This document shows positions 1-5,166 of a DNA stretch of 5,166 nucleotides, in pieces. A program made the position numbers and the translations under genes. Numbering within the stretch: position 1 is the first letter of the stretch; each line of letters opens with the position of its first letter. Where the stretch lies: assembly GCA_945870475.1 (NCBI GenBank), contig CAMBSR010000164.1, positions 1-5,166 on the forward strand, read 5' to 3'. The stretch is from Phycisphaera mikurensis NBRC 102666. GTDB lineage: Bacteria > Planctomycetota > Phycisphaerae > Phycisphaerales > SM1A02. The notes under the pieces are model-generated. The model saw only the letters and a list, made by a program, of their open reading frames with translations, was not told the DNA's origin and made no database searches.

Positions 1-553
1 CCACCCCGAGGATGTCGACGAACGGCGCGCGGATCCGCGCGGTCTTCAGGACGTCCTGGAGCGCGTCCGCCTGGAAGCTGGTGATCACCGCCACACGGCG
101 CGGGAAGGCAGGCAGCGGGCGACGGCGTTCGGCGCGGAACCAGCCCTTCTCGTCAAGCTCACGGCGCAGCGCCTCGTAGCGCGCCTGCAGCAGGCCCTCG
201 CCGCGGCGTTCCATGGACTGGACGTCGATCTGCGTGCGGCCGCCCTTGCCGTAGTGCGTGATGGTGCCGGTGACGATCACCTCCATGCCGGTGGCGGGCA
301 CGAAGCCCACCGACGACGTGCGCGACGCCCACATGACGCAGCCGATCTGGCTGTCATCATCCTTCAGCGTGAAGTACCAGTGGCGCGGGCTGCTGAAGTT
401 CGAGACCTCGCCCACCACGCGAACGCGGCCGATCCCTTCCATTGCGCGCAGGATGCGCTCGGACGCCTGCGTCACCGAGAGCGGTGCCGATTCGCCCGGG
501 GCATCGAACAGGCCGCCGCGCGCAAGCGATGGATCGAAGGGTCGCCGTGCCAC
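1..553 (-). CDS. xseA: Exodeoxyribonuclease VII large subunit, N-terminal part (3' end cut by window)
   Basis: This is the large, catalytic subunit of exonuclease VII, a cytoplasmic nuclease that degrades single-stranded DNA to oligonucleotides and takes part in mismatch and damage repair with many small XseB subunits. The window holds 184 codons; the rest lies beyond base 1. Residues about 24-115 form the OB-fold single-strand-binding domain, with the family hallmarks VVGEVSNFSSPRHWYFTLKD at 46-65, then GCVMW at 71-75 and the ESM-GEGLL-like SMERRGEGLL at 113-122. The catalytic domain opens with RRVAVITS at 152-159. The start is a GTG at 551-553: an in-frame TGA lies 30 bases upstream of it, so no long extension is possible, and the resulting short N-terminal tail before the OB fold is normal for the family. 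I see no Shine-Dalgarno. One oddity is that the usual T-G-A-A stretch after ITS reads Q-A-D-A here (residues 161-164), while the following Asp (D167) is kept. The gene diverges from recG. The family call is firm; the exact start is less so. Confidence 0.93.
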   Translation of the reverse strand, partial: MARRPFDPSLARGGLFDAPGESAPLSVTQASERILRAMEGIGRVRVVGEVSNFSSPRHWYFTLKDDDSQIGCVMWASRTSSVGFVPATGMEVIVTGTITHYGKGGRTQIDVQSMERRGEGLLQARYEALRRELDEKGWFRAERRRPLPAFPRRVAVITSFQADALQDVLKTARIRAPFVDILGV

Positions 554-559
554 GATGGC

Positions 560-566
560 TACGATA
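560..566. promoter_or_regulatory. Possible bidirectional -10 element between xseA and recG
   Basis: The heptamer TACGATA reads TACGAT on the plus strand (560-565) and TATCGT on the minus strand (566-561), and each matches TATAAT at four of six positions. It lies in the only gap between the two divergent genes. A plus-strand start about 7 bases downstream would give recG a leader of roughly 14 bases that still contains its Shine-Dalgarno. The mirror-image start on the minus strand would fall at or next to the xseA GTG, making that transcript leaderless. I see no good -35 hexamer on either side. This is inferred from pattern and position only. Confidence 0.35.
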
Positions 567-575
567 CGCCCGCGC

Positions 576-581
576 AGGGAG
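576..581 (+). promoter_or_regulatory. Ribosome binding site of recG
   Basis: AGGGAG lies 4 bases before the ATG at 586. The spacing is slightly short, but this is the only purine-rich anti-16S match near the candidate starts. It supports the ATG at 586 over the upstream in-frame ATGs at 442 and 529, which would sit inside the opposing xseA gene. Confidence 0.55.
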
Positions 582-585
582 CATC

Positions 586-2691
<2,106 letters not shown>

Positions 2692-2703
2692 CGGACGGGC
2701 GCA

Positions 2704-2709
2704 TAGACT
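2704..2709 (+). promoter_or_regulatory. Candidate -10 element for a leaderless ABC-ATPase transcript
   Basis: TAGACT matches TATAAT at four of six positions and ends 10 bases before the ATG at 2720. A start 7-10 bases downstream of it would fall on or just before the ATG. There is no Shine-Dalgarno in the 28-bp gap, whose last bases are pyrimidine-rich. Those two observations together suggest a leaderless or near-leaderless message. There is no recognisable TTGACA at 16-19 bp spacing; a TTGGCC at 2674-2679 is too far away (24 bp). Confidence 0.3.
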
Positions 2710-2719
2710 TGCCCTCCCC

Positions 2720-3388
2720 ATGACCGCGACTGCCCTCTCCATCCGAGACCTGCGATTTGCCTATCCGGGCGCTTCCTGGTCACTGGCGGTTCCCCGTTTC
2801 GAGATCGCCCCCGGCGAGCAGGTTCTCTTGGTCGGCGGCAGCGGCCGCGGCAAGAGCACGCTGCTGCAGGTGGTGGCCGGCCTGCGCGACGCCACGGGCG
2901 CCGTGGAAGTGGCCGGGTACCGGATCGATGAGCTGCGCGGCGCCGCCCGCGACGAGGCGCGCGGCCGCTCCATCGGGATGATCTTCCAGACCTTCAACCT
3001 GCTGCACGGGTTCACGGCGCTCGAGAACGTGCTGGCCGGGCTGATGTTCAGCGCCATCGCGCCCAAGGAGCACGAGGCGCGTGCGCGCGGGTTGCTGCAG
3101 ACGCTCGGCATCCCGGATCCGGAGGCCGAGGTCGACCGCCTCTCCGTTGGCCAGCAACAGCGCGTGGCAGTGGCACGTGCGCTCGCCGCGCGCCCGGCGC
3201 TCGTGCTGGCGGACGAACCCACCGCGAGCCTCGACCCCGAGAACACCGCCACCGCCATGGACCTCATCCAGTCGGCATGCCGCGCGGACGGCGCCGCCCT
3301 CCTCTGCACGAGCCATGACCCGACGCTCCGCGCCCGCTTTGCGCGCGTCGAATCGATCGACCCCTTCTTGGCAGGAGGTGCAGCGTGA
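2720..3388 (+). CDS. ABC transporter ATP-binding protein (LolD/MacB-type), probable Zrg-like system
   Basis: This is the cytoplasmic nucleotide-binding subunit that powers the FtsX-type permease encoded by the next gene. The 222-aa product is a complete single ABC domain of the length usual for LolD/FtsE/MacB-type ATPases. An aromatic A-loop Tyr is at 15. Walker A GGSGRGKST spans 39-47 (K45). The Q-loop is FQTFNLL at 89-95 (Q90), leading into the ALENV typical of this class. The signature is LSVGQQQR at 141-148, Walker B ends ADEPT with D165 and E166, the D-loop is SLD at 170-172, and the switch His is H199 in TSHD. All residues needed for ATP hydrolysis are present; the second signature glycine is Val, which LSxGQ signatures tolerate. 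No ribosome binding site is visible before the ATG, and no other in-frame start fits. The stop codon overlaps the permease start by 4 bp, so the two are surely co-translated. The substrate cannot be read from the ATPase; assignment to a metal system rests on its neighbours. Confidence 0.93.
   Translation: MTATALSIRDLRFAYPGASWSLAVPRFEIAPGEQVLLVGGSGRGKSTLLQVVAGLRDATGAVEVAGYRIDELRGAARDEARGRSIGMIFQTFNLLHGFTALENVLAGLMFSAIAPKEHEARARGLLQTLGIPDPEAEVDRLSVGQQQRVAVARALAARPALVLADEPTASLDPENTATAMDLIQSACRADGAALLCTSHDPTLRARFARVESIDPFLAGGAA
3373..3380 (+). promoter_or_regulatory. Strong ribosome binding site of the permease gene
   Basis: AGGAGGTG is a full-length match to the anti-Shine-Dalgarno and lies 4 bases before the GTG at 3385, inside the last codons of the ATPase gene. 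It fixes the GTG start and supports translational coupling across the 4-bp GTGA overlap. Confidence 0.85.
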
Positions 3389-4689
3389 GCACGCGAACAC
3401 TGACCGACGGACAGATCGTCATGCGCAGCCTGCGGGCGCGGCCGCTCTCCACCTGGATCACCATCGGCATGGTGGCCACCAGCGTGGCGCTTCTCCTGGT
3501 GCTCCTGGGGATGCGCACCGCCGCGCGCGGTGCGTTTGACCGCGGCAGCGGCAACGTGCACCTCCTGGTGAGTGCGGACCCCAGCCCGCTGGTGGCGGTG
3601 CTCAACGGGATCTTCTACGCCAACGCTCCGTCCAAGCCCATTGCGTGGGCGAAGTTCCAGCAGATCCGCAACGGGTTCCCGTACCAGTGGGCCATCCCCA
3701 CGCAGCAAGGCGACAGCTATCGCGGTTTCCCGACGATGGCCACCAGCACCGACTTCTTCTCGAAGTTCGAGCCCGCGGCCGGCGAGCCCTGGAAGCTGGC
3801 CGACGGGCGATTCTTCGAGCGTCCGTTCGAGATCGTGCTCGGTGCCGCCGCCGCAAAGGGTTCCGGGCTCCGCATGGGACAGCAGGTGTTCCTGACCCAC
3901 GGGTCGGGCGCCAGCCGCGAAGGCGGCGAGCCTGATGAACATGCGGGCCACGTCCACGTCGAATTCCCGTTCAAGGTGGTCGGCATCCTGGAGCCCACCG
4001 GCAGCGCCCACGACCGCGCGCTCTTCGTGGATCTGGAGTCGAGCTGGATCCTCCATGCCTACGACCGCCGCGAGCGCGCGGGGATCGAGGGCAAGATCAC
4101 CGCCGCCGACCTGACCGAAGAGGATCGCAAGGTGACGGGCATCCTGCTGCGCCTTCCCACGCGCGCGGGCAGCGATGCCAGCGCCGCGATGCAGCAGCAG
4201 TTCGACACGCTTCGCCGCGACACCGCCATCGTGGTGGCGCAGCCGGCGCAGCAGATCGAGAAGCTCTTCGAGATCGTCTCGAACGTGGACGGGATCTTCA
4301 TCGGCATGGCGGTGGTGGTGCTCTTCTCGAGCGCGATCAGCACCATGCTGGCCCTCTACAACTCGATGGCGGCGCGCACCCGGCAGATCGCGGTGCTTCG
4401 CGTCCTCGGCGCAAGCCGCGGGCGCGTGTTCGGCCTGGTGCTCACCGAGAGCCTGATGATCACCATGGCGGGCGCCGCGGCAGGCGTGGCCCTTGCGCTC
4501 TTCGGCGGCATCGCCGCGAGCGCGTGGCTGAAGGCCTCCATCGGGCTGGTCATCGATCCGTCGCTCGACCCGCGCAGCACCATCATCGTCCTCGGCGGCG
4601 CCGTGGCCCTCGGCGCGCTCGCCGGCATCCTGCCCGCGTGGCGCGCGTACCAGGTTCCCGTGGCGGACAACCTCCGCCCCGCAGCATGA
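3385..4689 (+). CDS. FtsX/MacB-like ABC transporter permease with His-rich periplasmic loop (ZrgB-like)
   Basis: This is the inner-membrane subunit of the ABC system, 434 aa. Topology is that of a MacB/LolC-type permease: TM1 at about 23-43, a large periplasmic domain at about 45-300, then three helices near 303-325, 355-380 and 398-418 in the C-terminal FtsX domain. That domain carries the typical cytoplasmic coupling stretch RTRQIAVLRVLGASRGRVF (331-349). The periplasmic part has features I associate with the Zrg/YtrF-like subfamily: QQGDSYRGF at 107-115, FEIVLGAAAA at 148-157, a THG at 171-173, and VVGILEPTG at 198-206. Just before the last motif is an acidic, histidine-rich loop (180-193) with H186, H189 and H191; H172, H209 and H224 are nearby. 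Such loops can bind metal, and related permeases occur in the V. cholerae zinc-regulated Zrg locus (family knowledge, recalled). The GTG start follows a perfect ribosome binding site and overlaps the ATPase stop. Alternatives are a lipoprotein or peptide exporter of the MacB class. The permease call is firm; the metal role is inference. Confidence 0.85.
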   Translation: MSTRTLTDGQIVMRSLRARPLSTWITIGMVATSVALLLVLLGMRTAARGAFDRGSGNVHLLVSADPSPLVAVLNGIFYANAPSKPIAWAKFQQIRNGFPYQWAIPTQQGDSYRGFPTMATSTDFFSKFEPAAGEPWKLADGRFFERPFEIVLGAAAAKGSGLRMGQQVFLTHGSGASREGGEPDEHAGHVHVEFPFKVVGILEPTGSAHDRALFVDLESSWILHAYDRRERAGIEGKITAADLTEEDRKVTGILLRLPTRAGSDASAAMQQQFDTLRRDTAIVVAQPAQQIEKLFEIVSNVDGIFIGMAVVVLFSSAISTMLALYNSMAARTRQIAVLRVLGASRGRVFGLVLTESLMITMAGAAAGVALALFGGIAASAWLKASIGLVIDPSLDPRSTIIVLGGAVALGALAGILPAWRAYQVPVADNLRPAA

Positions 4690-4691
4690 GG
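4688..4691 (+). promoter_or_regulatory. Weak ribosome binding site of the DUF3299-like gene
   Basis: GAGG, overlapping the permease stop codon, lies 8 bases before a TTG at 4700 and 17 bases before a GTG at 4709. The spacing favours the TTG as the start. The match is only four bases. Confidence 0.4.
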
Positions 4692-4699
4692 CACACCAC

Positions 4700-5166
4700 T
4701 TGAGCACCGTGCGCATCGTCTGGTTTGTCGGAATCCTGCTTGCGGCAGGGGCGCTGTACCTGGTGCTCTCGGGTCCGCCCGCGAAGCCCGCCGTGGCGCC
4801 GGCGGCCGTCATGCAGGGAGAGGCCGCGCCGGCACCGGCCGCGCCCACTGCCCCCGCGGCAACCAGCGCGCCCGCGCAGCCCGCCGTACCGACTCCGCCC
4901 GCAGCGGAGCCCGCGCCTGCACCTTCCGTACCCGTGGTCCGGTCCGCCGATGCCGTGAACCTCGGCCTCGACCATCCGGTCAAGGAAGCGAAGGTCATCG
5001 CCGGCAACATCGTCCCACGCAAGGACGAGAAGACCGGCGAGATGCTCCTCTACGCCGACGGCAAGTACGAGATCCGCGGCGAGGGCACCGCGGCCAAGCC
5101 CTACCGCGTCAGCTGGGAGTGCCTGGCAAGCGCCTCGGAGACCTACGTTCCCCGCCTGCAGCAGCG
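4700..5166 (+). CDS. Membrane-anchored protein with Pro/Ala linker and probable DUF3299 domain (3' end cut by window)
   Basis: This is a probable accessory protein of the ABC system, anchored in the inner membrane and facing the periplasm. The window holds 155 codons and no stop. Residues 5-23 form one hydrophobic helix with an Arg before it and no lipobox cysteine, so it reads as a signal anchor. Residues about 25-80 are almost entirely Pro and Ala with scattered Glu, Gln, Thr and Ser: a flexible, extended linker. A folded domain seems to start near 85. It contains YEIRGEGTAAKPYRVSWE (123-140), then L-A-S and ETYVPRL (147-153), which resembles the opening of DUF3299 proteins ('W..L' followed by an OB-like 'GK.V...G' region that would lie downstream). 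The TTG start is chosen for spacing to GAGG; GTG at 4709 is the alternative. The gene starts 10 bases after the permease stop, so it belongs to the same operon. The DUF3299 call is from remembered family pattern on a partial domain and is moderate. No biochemical role is known to me. Confidence 0.7.
   Translation, partial: MSTVRIVWFVGILLAAGALYLVLSGPPAKPAVAPAAVMQGEAAPAPAAPTAPAATSAPAQPAVPTPPAAEPAPAPSVPVVRSADAVNLGLDHPVKEAKVIAGNIVPRKDEKTGEMLLYADGKYEIRGEGTAAKPYRVSWECLASASETYVPRLQQ

Noticed and set aside
440..442. Internal ATG (residue 38) as an alternative xseA start
   Set aside because: It would remove the start of the OB-fold domain (PLSVTQASERIL region), which is conserved family sequence.
442..585. 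N-terminal extension of recG to an upstream ATG at 442
   Set aside because: The extension would overlap the first part of xseA on the other strand, has no ribosome binding site and does not resemble RecG, whose N-terminus begins naturally at 586.
4686..4703. ATG overlapping the permease stop as the start of the last gene
   Set aside because: That frame reads only five codons before a TGA. The DUF3299-like frame is different and begins at TTG 4700 or GTG 4709.
4770..4940. C/G-rich, repetitive-looking tract as a tandem repeat
   Set aside because: Repetition is at the amino-acid level (Pro/Ala linker); codons vary and no fixed DNA unit recurs.
2761..5022. A 753-codon open frame on the minus strand opposite the ATPase, permease and last gene
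   Set aside because: It runs antisense to genes with clear family motifs, has low-complexity Arg/Ala/Gly-rich composition and shows no recognisable domain. Long antisense frames are expected in GC-rich coding DNA.

Overview
The window is GC-rich bacterial DNA (about two thirds G+C by eye), densely coding, with very short intergenic gaps. It holds five genes: two genome-maintenance genes that diverge from a 32-bp gap, then a three-gene transport cluster on the plus strand. I see no RNA gene, insertion sequence, CRISPR array, phage gene or convincing terminator. There is no gene-free stretch over 300 bases.

Layout. Positions 1-553 (minus) carry the first 184 codons of xseA, the large subunit of exodeoxyribonuclease VII, cut by the window edge. 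Positions 586-2691 (plus) carry a complete recG (701 aa), the branch-migrating helicase that remodels stalled forks. A symmetric heptamer at 560-566 offers a -10-like hexamer on each strand and may serve both genes. After a 28-bp gap comes an ABC ATPase (2720-3388). It overlaps by 4 bp a MacB/FtsX-type permease (3385-4689). Ten bases later a membrane-anchored protein with a Pro/Ala-rich linker and a probable DUF3299 domain begins at a TTG codon (4700) and runs off the window.

Interpretation. The permease carries the hallmarks of a particular FtsX-like subfamily, including a histidine-rich periplasmic loop placed before a 'VVGIL-PTG' stretch. In gammaproteobacteria I recall this subfamily beside a matching ATPase and a DUF3299 protein, as in the Vibrio cholerae Zrg zinc-uptake locus. 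The cluster is therefore best read as a candidate metal (zinc?) transport or envelope metal-handling system. The metal role is inference from family resemblance and the His loop. It has not been shown here.

Organism. GC content, gene style and the long Pro/Ala linker suggest a high-GC Gram-negative lineage. Planctomycetota (Phycisphaerae-like) is my first guess, with Gemmatimonadota or Myxococcota also possible. Confidence in the phylum is low.
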